Made by a program: the position numbers and the translations under genes. This document shows positions 43,907-52,590 of a stretch of DNA of 64,000 nucleotides, one piece after another. The notes below the pieces were generated by a model. That model was not told where the DNA came from. It did not search any database and worked only from the letters and a program-made list of their open reading frames with translations. Numbering within the stretch: position 1 is the first letter of the stretch; every line of letters begins with the position of its first letter. Origin of the DNA: Clostridia bacterium (lineage in GTDB: Bacteria > Bacillota > Clostridia > Oscillospirales > CAG-272); the NCBI GenBank assembly GCA_017398595.1, contig JAFQFR010000056.1, positions 1 to 64,000 of the forward strand, written 5' to 3'.

Positions 43907-44554
43907 TCAAAAGCCAAAGTATGCCTCAACATCTGCAAGCGTACGGTCAACACCGGTATCATCATACCAATCTATGTTGTAAATCTGTAATGCGGTTACC
44001 CAATCCGGCATTGTTCCATCATTACCCGCAACCAATGCATACGCATTTTGAATCAGTGCTTCTTTTTCTTGCGCACTCAGATCCGTGCGTTTTGTTATGG
44101 AATCCAATGCGTCTGCATGGTCAGGGCGCTCAAACCAATCAAATCTCGTACCGCAATTGCGCAGATGCACTGTATGTGTTGCGATCGGCGCCACGACCGT
44201 ATAATCAATATCTCCTTCACAGAGAATAACTTCGTGTTGCTTGGAAAGAACAAGCAGATCCACAAGGATCATCGGTGTCATTTCCTGCACAAAATGTTTC
44301 TCACGCTCGGCAATCACTTCTTTCGGCAGTTCCCAAAAGCTTTTCACACCATACTCTTTTTCAAAATTTCGACACATATAGGGCTGTGAGACCGGATGGG
44401 CATTTTTCATATGCCAATCGCGGCTGTCATCGGTACTGTAGATGTAGAAACCGTGCTTTTCACGCAAACGATTGGCGATCGTAGTCTTGCCTCTGCCCCA
44501 AATAAAATAAACATTGGAAAGAGCGCGTTTGATAATGTTATCGGCTATCTGCAT
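43907..44554 (-). CDS. Small P-loop NTPase/kinase-like protein
   Basis: A 215-residue soluble protein. The N-terminus VYFIWGRGKTTIANRLREK (residues about 15-33) looks like a kinase P-loop in which the residues normally between the first Gly and GKT are missing; the usual GxxxxGK[ST] is not satisfied. A later ILCEGDIDY may be a Walker-B-like strand. Related shikimate/nucleotide-kinase-like proteins are common in Clostridia with unknown substrates. Likely co-transcribed with the AlkZ-like gene. The function is unassigned and activity uncertain because of the loop. Confidence 0.6.
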   Translation of the reverse strand: MQIADNIIKRALSNVYFIWGRGKTTIANRLREKHGFYIYSTDDSRDWHMKNAHPVSQPYMCRNFEKEYGVKSFWELPKEVIAEREKHFVQEMTPMILVDLLVLSKQHEVILCEGDIDYTVVAPIATHTVHLRNCGTRFDWFERPDHADALDSITKRTDLSAQEKEALIQNAYALVAGNDGTMPDWVTALQIYNIDWYDDTGVDRTLADVEAYFGF

Positions 44555-44614
44555 GGTCTCTCCTTGCTTTTACTCTGTAAACATCACATCTACGATGTAT
44601 GCCAATATAAGATT

Positions 44615-44649
44615 TTACCGATTGGCAATTCTAAATAACCAATCGGTAA
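44615..44649. terminator. 11-bp perfect inverted repeat (TTACCGATTGG)
   Basis: Arms 44615-44625 and 44639-44649 with a 13-base loop, just after the YafQ stop. It could terminate the dinJ-yafQ transcript or be an operator for the NTPase gene. Confidence 0.5.
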
Positions 44650-44653
44650 TTTA

Positions 44654-44929
44654 CTAAAACAAGTCACTGTGAGTGCCTGTACGCGCCAAGAACAAAATCA
44701 ACTGTCCGTTATCAATTTGGTAAACGAGTAACCAATCGGGCTGTATATGACATTCACGGTATCCGCCGTAATCACCTGTCAGAAAATGGTCACGGTACTT
44801 TGCTTCAAGAGGTTCACCGTTTGCAAGCATTGTGATAACTTTTTTGATTTTATCAATATCATATCCTCTTTTTTGCGCGAGCCTCAAGTCTCTCTTAAAC
44901 TGATTCGAAGGCACAATTTCATACTTCAC
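44654..44929 (-). CDS. yafQ: YafQ-type mRNA interferase toxin
   Basis: A 91-residue RelE-superfamily toxin. The family blocks are KRDLRLAQKRGYDIDKIKKVITML and the C-terminal GDYGGYRECHIQPDWLLVYQI, where the HIQPDW motif carries catalytic His and Asp; LARTGTHSDLF closes the chain. It cleaves mRNA on the ribosome. GTG start at 44929 with GGAGG 9 bases upstream, overlapping the antitoxin by 11 bases. Confidence 0.92.
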   Translation of the reverse strand: MKYEIVPSNQFKRDLRLAQKRGYDIDKIKKVITMLANGEPLEAKYRDHFLTGDYGGYRECHIQPDWLLVYQIDNGQLILFLARTGTHSDLF

Positions 44930-45200
44930 CCAAAATATCCTCCATCATGGTGTCCACATTGTCATACTTCTTATATTTTTCGGGAGAACGAAACATATCC
45001 TGTGCTTCTCGCATTGCATCCAATGTCAGCTTGTTAGGAACTTCTCGGGTAATAGCAAACGGGAAAGCTCCTTCATAGATCATCTGCTTTAAGAAAATAT
45101 TAACAGCCGTCGATAGATCCATTCCAAAATCGGCAAGCAAAGTTTGCGCTTTTGTCTTAGTTTCAGCATCAATGCTGATATTGGTAGATACTTTAGCCAT
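44919..45200 (-). CDS. dinJ: RelB/DinJ-family antitoxin
   Basis: A 93-residue ribbon-helix-helix antitoxin. The N-terminal MAKVSTNISIDAETKTKAQ and LLADFGMDLSTAVNIFL blocks (about 1-40) form the DNA-binding dimer; the C-terminus wraps the YafQ toxin. Strong GGAG site 8-9 bases before the ATG. The promoter at 45223-45251 contains a GTATA..TATAC inverted repeat that suits autorepression. Confidence 0.92.
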   Translation of the reverse strand: MAKVSTNISIDAETKTKAQTLLADFGMDLSTAVNIFLKQMIYEGAFPFAITREVPNKLTLDAMREAQDMFRSPEKYKKYDNVDTMMEDILGEV

Positions 45201-45222
45201 ACAATCAACTCCTTTCGATAAC

Positions 45223-45251
45223 AGTATAGCATATTATACCCAAATTGTCAA
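45223..45251 (-). promoter_or_regulatory. dinJ-yafQ promoter with overlapping palindrome
   Basis: Minus strand TTGACA (45246-45251), 17-bp spacer, TATACT (45223-45228). The spacer and -10 contain GTATAATATGCTATAC, an inverted repeat likely bound by the antitoxin. Confidence 0.8.
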
Positions 45252-45310
45252 CATGATATGCTTGAAACAAAGCATAAGTATATCATTTGTGCGCATGTTG
45301 TGTTGCATTT

Positions 45311-46372
45311 TCACTCTATAAACATCGCATCGCCGAAGCTGAAGAAGCGATATTTTTCCTCCACGGCGGTCTTATAGGCTTCGAGCATTTTTTCGCGGCT
45401 GTAGAGGGCGCTGACGAGCATTAACAGAGTGCTTTCGGGCAGGTGGAAGTTGGTGATGAGCGCATCGACTACTTTAAACTTGTAGCCGGGATAGATGAAA
45501 ATGCCCGTATCGTCTGCCATTTCGCGCAAAACGCCGTTTTCATCCGCGACGCTCTCGAGTACGCGGCAGGAAGTCGTGCCAACCGCGATCACGCGTCCGC
45601 CCGCCGCACGGCGGCGGTTGATCTCCTCGGCGCTCTCGGCACTGATCGAAAAATATTCGGTATGCATGATATGGTCGTTGACATTGCTCTCCTTCACCGG
45701 ACGGAAAGTGCCGAGTCCCACATGCAGCATCACGGGCACGACCGCGATGCCCTTTGCACGGATGCGGTCGAGCAGTTCTTCTGTGAAGTGCAGTCCCGCG
45801 GTAGGTGCGGCAGCGCTGCCCTCGGTCTTGGCATAGACCGTCTGGTAGCGGCTGTTGTCGCTGAGCTTCTCCGTGATATACGGCGGCAGGGGCATGTTGC
45901 CGATCTTCTCCAGGATCGGGTAAATATCGGCGCTGCCGACCGAGAACGTGATCAGGCGGTTGCCCTCTTCGACAATATCGGTGATCTCTCCCGTGAGCAG
46001 TCCGTCGCCGAACGAAAATTTCTTGCCGATCTTCGCCTTTTTGCCGGGGCGCACCAGCGTTTCCCAAACGCGGTCACCGTGACGGCGCAAGAGAAGGAAC
46101 TCCACCACACGGTCGCTCTTTTCAACATCGGTGCCGAAGATGCGCGCGGGAATGACCTTGGAGTTATTGACGACCAGTGTGTCCTCGGGACGCAGATAGT
46201 CGATGATGTCATAAAAATGCTTATGCTTGATCTCGCCGCTTTGACGGTCAATGACCATCAGGCGCGAATGATCGCGCTTATCGGCGGGCGTCTGCGCGAT
46301 CTGTTCTTCGGGCAGATCGTAGTAAAAATCTTCTTTTTTCAGGTCGGTAGCAATGCGTTCGTTCTTGATCAT
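45311..46372 (-). CDS. queA: S-adenosylmethionine:tRNA ribosyltransferase-isomerase
   Basis: A 353-residue enzyme of queuosine synthesis that moves the ribosyl part of SAM to preQ1 in tRNA to form epoxyqueuosine. Family blocks seen are [42 protein letters not shown] and [16 protein letters not shown]. Length is normal. Its promoter (46418-46446) overlaps the upstream region of the divergent dapA. tgt and queG are not adjacent. Confidence 0.96.
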   Translation of the reverse strand: MIKNERIATDLKKEDFYYDLPEEQIAQTPADKRDHSRLMVIDRQSGEIKHKHFYDIIDYLRPEDTLVVNNSKVIPARIFGTDVEKSDRVVEFLLLRRHGDRVWETLVRPGKKAKIGKKFSFGDGLLTGEITDIVEEGNRLITFSVGSADIYPILEKIGNMPLPPYITEKLSDNSRYQTVYAKTEGSAAAPTAGLHFTEELLDRIRAKGIAVVPVMLHVGLGTFRPVKESNVNDHIMHTEYFSISAESAEEINRRRAAGGRVIAVGTTSCRVLESVADENGVLREMADDTGIFIYPGYKFKVVDALITNFHLPESTLLMLVSALYSREKMLEAYKTAVEEKYRFFSFGDAMFIE

Positions 46373-46417
46373 GGTGTTCCGCTTTCAAAAATTCAACATA
46401 GTATAATTAGTAGTATT

Positions 46418-46446
46418 ATTATAATACCACTTCAAAAAAAATGCAA
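46418..46446 (-). promoter_or_regulatory. queA promoter
   Basis: Minus strand TTGCAT (46441-46446), 17-bp spacer, TATAAT (46418-46423). Confidence 0.8.
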
Positions 46447-46459
46447 GTAAGAGGTCACT

Positions 46460-47356
46460 ATGGATACATATATTTTGAAAAAAACGCCCTTTTCGGGCGT
46501 GGCAACGGCGCTGGCAACGCCTTTTTCAGGCGGCGAGGTGGATCTGGATGCTTTCCGCCGTCTGGTGGAATGGCAAGTAGACATGGGCATCGACGCGCTC
46601 TGCGTGGCGGGCACAACGGGCGAATCGGCGACGCTCTCGCGCGCCGAGCGGCGGCGGCTGACCGTGTGTGCCAAGGATGCGGCAAACGGACGTGTGCCCG
46701 TGATCGTCGGCTGCGGCAGTGCCGACACGGCGACCGCCTGCACGCTCTGCCACGATGCCGTGGCGCTCGGGGCAGACGCGCTGCTCGTGATCACGCCCTA
46801 CTGCAACAAGGGCACGGCAAGCGGCATCGTGGAGCATTTCAAGCGCGTTGCCGAGGCGGCGGGTGATCGCCCCGTGATCCTGTACAACGTCCCCTCACGC
46901 ACGGGCGTGGACTTGACGTTGGAGCAATACACAGCGCTCTCTGCCCTGCCGAACATCTGTGCGGTCAAGGAAGCGGCGGCAAATTGCACCAAGCTGACGC
47001 GCCTGTGCGGCGAGACCAACCTCACGGTGTACAGCGGCAACGACGACATGATCCTGCCCGTGGTATCCCTCGGCGGCAGCGGCGTGATCTCGGTGCTGTC
47101 CAATCTTGCGCCCGCCGCCGTCGCCGCCATGACGCACGCGGCAATGGACGGCGACTTTTCCACGGCACAGAAGCTCGCACACAAATACGCGCGGCTGATC
47201 TCCCTGCTCTTTGCCGAGACCAATCCCGCGCCGCTGAAATACGCGATGCAGCAGCTTGAGCTGTGCAGCGGCGAAATGCGTCTGCCGCTGGCAGAGATCG
47301 GCGAGTCTCTGCAGTCGGAGCTGCGCGCCGAACTGACAAAGCTGTCGATGTTGTAA
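46460..47356 (+). CDS. dapA: 4-hydroxy-tetrahydrodipicolinate synthase
   Basis: A 298-residue TIM-barrel lyase that condenses pyruvate and aspartate semialdehyde in lysine/diaminopimelate synthesis. GTTGES (51-56) binds substrate, Tyr142 lies in YNVPSRTG, and the Schiff-base lysine is Lys170 in AVKEA. Length fits. Ribosome site AGAGG upstream. It stands alone, followed by a long hairpin; no other dap genes lie nearby. Related N-acetylneuraminate lyases share the fold, but the motifs favour DapA. Confidence 0.94.
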   Translation: MDTYILKKTPFSGVATALATPFSGGEVDLDAFRRLVEWQVDMGIDALCVAGTTGESATLSRAERRRLTVCAKDAANGRVPVIVGCGSADTATACTLCHDAVALGADALLVITPYCNKGTASGIVEHFKRVAEAAGDRPVILYNVPSRTGVDLTLEQYTALSALPNICAVKEAAANCTKLTRLCGETNLTVYSGNDDMILPVVSLGGSGVISVLSNLAPAAVAAMTHAAMDGDFSTAQKLAHKYARLISLLFAETNPAPLKYAMQQLELCSGEMRLPLAEIGESLQSELRAELTKLSML

Positions 47357-47361
47357 AAAAA

Positions 47362-47395
47362 TGCAGGGGAACTTTTTACAAAAAGTTCCCCTGCA
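47362..47395 (+). terminator. dapA terminator / GGGGAACTTTTT palindrome
   Basis: Arms 47362-47376 and 47381-47395 (TGCAGGGGAACTTTT and complement). There is no clean T run after the stem; it may be a dispersed palindrome used as a terminator. Confidence 0.7.
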
Positions 47396-47470
47396 CCCTT
47401 CAAAAATTTTTGAAAAAGAACGACGCCTCTCCTACCCTGTTTCCATTTACCCGCATTGCGCCCCGCCCTT

Positions 47471-47602
47471 GTCATCCTGTAGGGCGCGGCGTCCCCGACG
47501 CGCCGCATGTCGTGGTTCGATGTTGAACAGACGGGAGGGGAGACCCCTCCCCTACGAAAGGCTATTCGAACCTGGTAGGGGAGGGGCTTGCTCCTCCCGT
47601 TT
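47471..47602. repeat. Dispersed palindromes of the GTAGGGGAGGGG family
   Basis: Three units in the spacer between dapA and the thioesterase gene: GTCATCCTGTAGGGCGCGGCG-like (47471 on, shown in part), CGGGAGGGGAGACCCCTCCCC-like (47532-47555) and the full unit 47575-47599, identical over 25 bp to 12102-12126. No gene is seen in 47396-47611. Confidence 0.65.
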
Positions 47603-47611
47603 TGCATTCTC

Positions 47612-48325
47612 TTAAAAATACAGCACAGCTTCGCAGTTGATCTTGCCGTCGGAGCGAACGGTTTTGAAATAATAGGTATCGCCGTCCGCTTTGCAAAGCA
47701 CGGTCAGCTCCTCGCCGAGCGGCGCCTCGGCAACATAGCTGATGTTGATGCCGCGCAGCGACTTGTTCTCGATGCCGGGAACGAAATCGCACAGCATGTT
47801 CAGGTACTTGGTGTTGTTCAAGTGACCGTTGAGATCGACATCGCTGTAATAGATCTTGCGCTTTGCCACCTCGGTGTACTCCTCGGCAGCAGGCATGCGC
47901 ACGCGCAGCGGTATATCGAGCGTCAGCGGAGGGTACTGCTCGCCGCCGACCTCGCCGAAATCATGGACGCGAACCAGCGTATGCTCCTCGAAGTTGAGCA
48001 GCGCCCACGACGAATACACGTCTGCGGCAACCTCGCCGTCATGCAGCATACGATAGCATCGATTGAACGAAAGCCCGCGGCTGTCGGTCGCCCAGGTCTC
48101 CATGTCCACTTCCATATTTTCGCGCAGCTCTTTGCGGATCTGGATCACCATGCGGCTGGTGATGAACGCAAGTCCCCGCTCGCGCAGATCGTCGTTTGAC
48201 GGCGGAAAAGCGATCATTTGGTGCCCGCCGACGTCTTCCAGTTTGGCAAGCAGCGCCGTGGGGCGCAGCACACCGCGCATGTCTACATCCGCGGATTGAA
48301 TGGTTGTTTTTTCTCTGAATTTCAT
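47612..48325 (-). CDS. Acyl-ACP thioesterase
   Basis: A 237-residue double hot-dog thioesterase (PF01643). It releases fatty acids from acyl carrier protein. The N-terminal hot-dog has MRGVLRPTALLAKLEDV, and the second has SDVDLNGHLNNTKYLNM (about 160-180) with the Asn/His pair used in catalysis. Length is normal for bacterial members. There is no fatty-acid gene next to it; single-gene unit. Chain-length specificity cannot be read. Confidence 0.9.
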   Translation of the reverse strand: MKFREKTTIQSADVDMRGVLRPTALLAKLEDVGGHQMIAFPPSNDDLRERGLAFITSRMVIQIRKELRENMEVDMETWATDSRGLSFNRCYRMLHDGEVAADVYSSWALLNFEEHTLVRVHDFGEVGGEQYPPLTLDIPLRVRMPAAEEYTEVAKRKIYYSDVDLNGHLNNTKYLNMLCDFVPGIENKSLRGINISYVAEAPLGEELTVLCKADGDTYYFKTVRSDGKINCEAVLYF

Positions 48326-48345
48326 AGTTTTCCTTAAATGTCAAA

Positions 48346-48372
48346 AGCTGCGGCAGTAATCCTGCCGCAGCT
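48346..48372 (-). terminator. fba terminator
   Basis: Stem AGCTGCGGCAG (48346-48356) with CTGCCGCAGCT (48362-48372), followed by T on the minus strand. Confidence 0.9.
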
Positions 48373-48384
48373 CGTTTGTATAGA

Positions 48385-49344
48385 TTACAGTGTGTTTGCG
48401 GAGCCGAGAACGTTTACGATCTTGTGGTAAACAGTCTTCTTCACTTCCTCACGAGCAACCGAGAGATAGGTTCTGGGGTCAAATACCTCGGGCTGTGCGG
48501 TCATTACGCGGCGGATACCTGCGGTGAGCGCAAGACGAATATCGGAGTCGATGTTGATCTTACATACAGCCATGGTAGCAGCCTTGCGGAGCTGCTCCTC
48601 GGGAATACCGACAGCGTCCGGCAGCTTGCCGCCGATGGAGTTGATCTCCTGAACATAGTGCTGCGGAACGGAAGATGCACCGTGCAGAACGATCGGGAAG
48701 CCGGGCAGACGCTTGCCAACCTCTTCGAGAATGTCAAAACGGAGCGGAGGGGGAACGAGAATGCCCTCTTCGTTGCGGGTGCACTGTGCGGGCGTAAACT
48801 TGTATGCGCCGTGCGAAGTACCGATGGAGATCGCGAGCGAGTCAACGCCGGTGCGGCCTACAAACTCTTCAACCTCTTCGGGCTTGGTGTAAGAAGAATG
48901 CTCAGCAACGACATCATCCTCAACGCCTGCGAGCACGCCGAGCTCACCCTCGACAACTACGCCGTTTGCGTGTGCATATTCAACGACCTTCTTGGTCAGC
49001 GCAATGTTGTCCTCGAAGGAGTGGTGAGAACCGTCGATCATAACGGAAGTAAAGCCGCCGTCGATGCACGCCTTGCAGATCTCGAAATCTGCGCCGTGGT
49101 CGAGGTGGAGTGCGAGGTCAATACCCGAGTCTGCGATAGCAGCCTTCGCCAGAGCGAGGAGGTATTCCTGCTTTGCATATTTTCTTGCGCCTGCGGAAAC
49201 CTGCAGAATAACGGGAGACTTTGCCTCGCCTGCTGCATCTGCGATCGCCTGGATGATCTCCATGTTGTTGATGTTGAAAGCACCGATCGCGTAGCCGCCC
49301 TCATATGCCTTCTTGAACATCTCTTTTGTTGTTACAAGTGCCAT
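48385..49344 (-). CDS. fba: Class II fructose-1,6-bisphosphate aldolase
   Basis: A 319-residue zinc-dependent aldolase of glycolysis. LHLDHG (about residues 79-84) carries the zinc His and the catalytic Asp; MIDGSHH, VEGELGVL(A)G and ISIGTSHGAYKF are further family blocks, and HGASSVP binds phosphate. It splits fructose 1,6-bisphosphate into DHAP and glyceraldehyde 3-phosphate. AAGGAG before the ATG; consensus-like promoter at 49394-49422. Confidence 0.96.
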   Translation of the reverse strand: MALVTTKEMFKKAYEGGYAIGAFNINNMEIIQAIADAAGEAKSPVILQVSAGARKYAKQEYLLALAKAAIADSGIDLALHLDHGADFEICKACIDGGFTSVMIDGSHHSFEDNIALTKKVVEYAHANGVVVEGELGVLAGVEDDVVAEHSSYTKPEEVEEFVGRTGVDSLAISIGTSHGAYKFTPAQCTRNEEGILVPPPLRFDILEEVGKRLPGFPIVLHGASSVPQHYVQEINSIGGKLPDAVGIPEEQLRKAATMAVCKINIDSDIRLALTAGIRRVMTAQPEVFDPRTYLSVAREEVKKTVYHKIVNVLGSANTL

Positions 49345-49393
49345 ATTTTTGTATCTCCTTGTTAATTTGTTTTGAATTTAACAATTTGATATT

Positions 49394-49422
49394 ATTGTAC
49401 ACCATCCTGCGTAAAAATGCAA
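49394..49422 (-). promoter_or_regulatory. fba promoter
   Basis: Minus strand TTGCAT (49417-49422), 17-bp spacer, TACAAT (49394-49399). Confidence 0.8.
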
Positions 49423-49472
49423 GTCTATTTCTGCTTGAATATTTTACACGTTTTCTTGCACTATTTGCCATT

Positions 49473-49832
49473 TCATCCCGTCACATTGCCACCGAGTCCG
49501 AAACTGATGGAAATTGCATTGTCCACAGCGCTCATCACCGTGTCGTCGAGGTGTCCCATTTTTTCTTTCAGCCGTCGCTTGTCGATCGTACGTATCTGTT
49601 CAAGGAGGATGACCGAATCCTTTTGCAGTCCCACCTTGTCCGCATATATGTCTATATGTGTCGGCAGATGTGTTTTGCTCATTTTGCTGGTGATTGCCGC
49701 GGCGATCACCGTCGGGCTGTATTTATTCCCCACATCGTTTTGCACGATCAGCACGGGGCGCAGTCCCCCCTGCTCCGAGCCGACGACCGGACTCAGATCG
49801 GCATAAAATATATCTCCGCGCCGTACGCTCAT
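49473..49832 (-). CDS. mazF: MazF/NdoA-type endoribonuclease, no adjacent antitoxin
   Basis: A 119-residue PemK/MazF toxin. [20 protein letters not shown] and RPVLIVQND are the conserved opening, [16 protein letters not shown] loop and [10 protein letters not shown] the remainder. It cleaves RNA at short sequence motifs. GGGGGAAC lies upstream of the start at 49832. In most Clostridia a small MazE/EndoAI gene precedes it; here the 318 bases upstream contain no antitoxin-like ORF. Confidence 0.92.
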   Translation of the reverse strand: MSVRRGDIFYADLSPVVGSEQGGLRPVLIVQNDVGNKYSPTVIAAAITSKMSKTHLPTHIDIYADKVGLQKDSVILLEQIRTIDKRRLKEKMGHLDDTVMSAVDNAISISFGLGGNVTG

Positions 49833-50114
49833 GAAAAGTTCCCCCTTTGTTTCGCTTTTGTGTCACTATTTTTCCCAGTCCTCCGCACTTTTTAATCACA
49901 AGGCAAAACTTTTTGAGAGGTAAATTATGACACTTTTTGATACGGTTCCCTTTTCAGTGTATTTACGGACAAGTTCATTGGTGAATTCCGCCCGCCGTCA
50001 TCCTGAGCGAAGGTGCCCCACGAGATTCTTCGCTTCGCTCAAGAATGACAGCGTGGGGCACCGCAGTCGAACGGATCTCGGGCGGGAGATCGCTTAGGTA
50101 ATGACTTTAAAGTC
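49833..50114. repeat. Spacer with an imperfect CGTCATCCTGAGCG-type palindrome
   Basis: No gene is seen between mazF and the binding-protein gene. 49989-50087 is an imperfect palindrome with CGCCCG/CGGGCG outer arms, GGTGCCCCAC (50012-50021) pairing with GTGGGGCACC (50053-50062), and a GATTCTTCGCTTCGCTCAAGAAT-like inner hairpin. Confidence 0.55.
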
Positions 50115-50146
50115 AAAAGAGACGACCGCAAACGGTCGTCTCTTTT
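50115..50146 (-). terminator. Terminator of the five-gene transport operon
   Basis: Stem AAAAGAGACGACCG (50115-50128) with CGGTCGTCTCTTTT (50133-50146), five bases after the last stop. Confidence 0.93.
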
Positions 50147-50150
50147 TGGC

Positions 50151-52577
50151 TCATCTCGCTTCGCCGAGCTTGATATTCACGCGGCTCTGTGCCTGTGCCG
50201 CGACATCGTCCAGGCTCTTCTTACCTGCGAAGTACTCGGACGCTTCTTCTTTGATGATGTCAAGGATGCTGCTGTCATACATCAGCTGCTTTTTCACATG
50301 GGTAATATAGTTGTAGATAGTCTCCACGTCCTCGCGCGTTGCATATCTTTCCTCATACATGGGATACGCTTCCTGAATGATAACACCGTCCGAGGTGATG
50401 ATACCGGTGGTACTGCTGCCGATGGAATCACTGTCGCCATCCTCTTTATTTGCTTCTTCGGCTTCGCGCTTTGCAATATCGTCCAATGCTTCCTGCTTTT
50501 CAGCTTCCAGTGCGGACTTGATGACCGGGAAGCCCCAGCTGAGATCACGCTGATTTTCCTCGGTGAAGAACACCTTGACAAACTCCCATGCCTGATCGGG
50601 GAAATTGCCCTTGGCGCTGACCAGGAATCTCAGGTTGGTTGCGGTAAAGACCATGCCGTCACGGTCGGGTGCAGGTGCGCCGATGAAGTCCAGCTCCTTG
50701 TCACCGAAACTGTAACTGTAATCCGCAAAACCCGTAAACGAGTACAGCGACGTCCATTCGGCAATTGCCTTGCCCTCTTTGAACATATTCTCATATGCCT
50801 CGTAGTCGTAGGTCTCCCAGTCGAAATCATCCATCTCGTATTTCGTCTTTTCGGGGAGCGTAGCCACATACTCGAGCATCGCCTTGAAATCATCGTTGTT
50901 CAGATCGCACAAACCGGTTGCGGGATCGAGGAAGTTGACATAGTTGAGGAAGAACATGGTCTCAAGCATGTCATCGCGCGTATAATCTCCCTCGCGGAAG
51001 AAGGAAACGCCTTCGGGCAACGCCTGCACCTTTTCATAGAACTCGCGCATGGTGAGGTTTGCGAATTCGCCGATGGTATCCTTGTAGCCCATAAAGCCCA
51101 GGATATAGATGTTGGTGGGGATCTCATAGAGCTTGCCGTTGGTTTCACAAGCCGTGAGCACATTCTCAAGGAATGCCGATCGCGGCAGCTTGGGATCGTT
51201 ATCCATGTAGGTATACAGGTCTACAAACAGACCCTTGTTGGCATACTTCGATGCAGAGAACTCCTGGTCAGTGATGAGCACATCGGGGACATTGCCCGCG
51301 ATGATGTCATTTTGCAGCTTGGTCTGTCCTGCGGTGTAGTCATCCTCCGTGTTATACTGCGAGTAGTCGATGTACTTGATGCGGTACTCCTCAGAAGCGA
51401 GGTTGAACTCTACGATCTGCTCGCGGAAGTTATACGAGCCGCCCGCGGATGCCACGGTGATGAGGTACTTGGGAACGAGCTGCTCGTCGGGCACCTTTTC
51501 AAACGTACACACAGAAAGGGTAGTCTTCTCATCCTCGTATTCGGACTTCAGGGAGACAAACTTCTCGCTGTTGATCGCATAGAAAGTGCTTCCGTAGTTA
51601 TAGATATAGTCGGAATTGATATAGTTCATCAGCTCGGTCGATTCGCCCGTGCCGGGATCCACAAGGTTGATGCCGCTGTCGCCCGAATAATACAGATTGC
51701 CATCCGAACCGCCGAAAGATTGGTACATGATCCTATAGTCATTGCCCGCGTCCACCTCGGTCTTCTCACCCGTCGTAAGGTCGATGATCAGCAGCTTTTG
51801 CGAATAGGAATTCTCACTGTACGTCTCCACGGGTGCGCAGATCTTGCTGTCGCCCAGCGCACGAATGCTGCCGACGTAACCATCTATTCCCTCGGGCATC
51901 AGCACGATCGCTTCCTTGATCGTACCGTCAAGCCCCAGGCGGATCAGCTTGCCGTTGTATTCCTCGAGACTCGTGTACAAGGTCATAAACAGATCGCCGC
52001 CCGCAAAGCAGATCTCGCCGATATTGAGGTAGTTTTCATCTCCCTCTACGCCGAAGATCTTCTTGAAATCCAGCGTCTCGCGAACCGTGCCGTCGGTATT
52101 GTAGATCTCCGCATAGTAATTCTGTTCCCACACACCGTTTTCGGCATCGACAACTTTGTTCTCATACACAGTGGTCAGAATGCCGTCGTCCAAACGGATG
52201 ATATTCTGAATGCCACGGTATCCGTCCTCGCTCTCTTCAACCGGCAGAGAGATCTCGGTAACCTCGTCACTGTCAAAACGTCCCATATAGACGATCTGGC
52301 TGACCGTGTTATAGTTGCTGTCCATCGTATTGATCGTGTACATATAGCCATCCGCATCCACCGAAGTAATGCCGATATTGGAACGACCCGTAAACTCCTC
52401 TTCGCTGTCATAGCGGGGGTTTTCCACGGAGATCAGTTCTTTTGCGCTGTACTTGTAAACATGATCCACGACCTCTTTTTCGGGCATTTTTTTGCCCGTG
52501 CCGAAGCAGCCTGCAAACGCGGTACACACAAGCAAAACGGCAAGGCACACAGCCGTCAAACGAATGATTCTTTTCAT
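50151..52577 (-). CDS. Lipoprotein: propeller-like domain fused to an extracellular solute-binding protein
   Basis: An 808-residue lipoprotein, last gene of the operon. The signal peptide ends in the lipobox TAFAGC (Cys about 24). Residues about 45-385 consist of repeated beta-strand blocks of the type DGYMYTIN, GGDLFMTLY and DGNLYYSG, suggesting a beta-propeller. From about 400 the chain has the layout of a family 1 binding protein (TKLQNDIIAGNVPDVLI, ANKGLFVDLYTYMD, GKLYEIPTNI, PDQAWEFVKVFF). A sugar or oligosaccharide ligand is likely from the CUT1-type permeases upstream. The role of the propeller is unknown. Start 52577 follows AAAGGA. Confidence 0.85.
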   Translation of the reverse strand: MKRIIRLTAVCLAVLLVCTAFAGCFGTGKKMPEKEVVDHVYKYSAKELISVENPRYDSEEEFTGRSNIGITSVDADGYMYTINTMDSNYNTVSQIVYMGRFDSDEVTEISLPVEESEDGYRGIQNIIRLDDGILTTVYENKVVDAENGVWEQNYYAEIYNTDGTVRETLDFKKIFGVEGDENYLNIGEICFAGGDLFMTLYTSLEEYNGKLIRLGLDGTIKEAIVLMPEGIDGYVGSIRALGDSKICAPVETYSENSYSQKLLIIDLTTGEKTEVDAGNDYRIMYQSFGGSDGNLYYSGDSGINLVDPGTGESTELMNYINSDYIYNYGSTFYAINSEKFVSLKSEYEDEKTTLSVCTFEKVPDEQLVPKYLITVASAGGSYNFREQIVEFNLASEEYRIKYIDYSQYNTEDDYTAGQTKLQNDIIAGNVPDVLITDQEFSASKYANKGLFVDLYTYMDNDPKLPRSAFLENVLTACETNGKLYEIPTNIYILGFMGYKDTIGEFANLTMREFYEKVQALPEGVSFFREGDYTRDDMLETMFFLNYVNFLDPATGLCDLNNDDFKAMLEYVATLPEKTKYEMDDFDWETYDYEAYENMFKEGKAIAEWTSLYSFTGFADYSYSFGDKELDFIGAPAPDRDGMVFTATNLRFLVSAKGNFPDQAWEFVKVFFTEENQRDLSWGFPVIKSALEAEKQEALDDIAKREAEEANKEDGDSDSIGSSTTGIITSDGVIIQEAYPMYEERYATREDVETIYNYITHVKKQLMYDSSILDIIKEEASEYFAGKKSLDDVAAQAQSRVNIKLGEAR

Positions 52578-52590
52578 AGTGATTCCTTTC

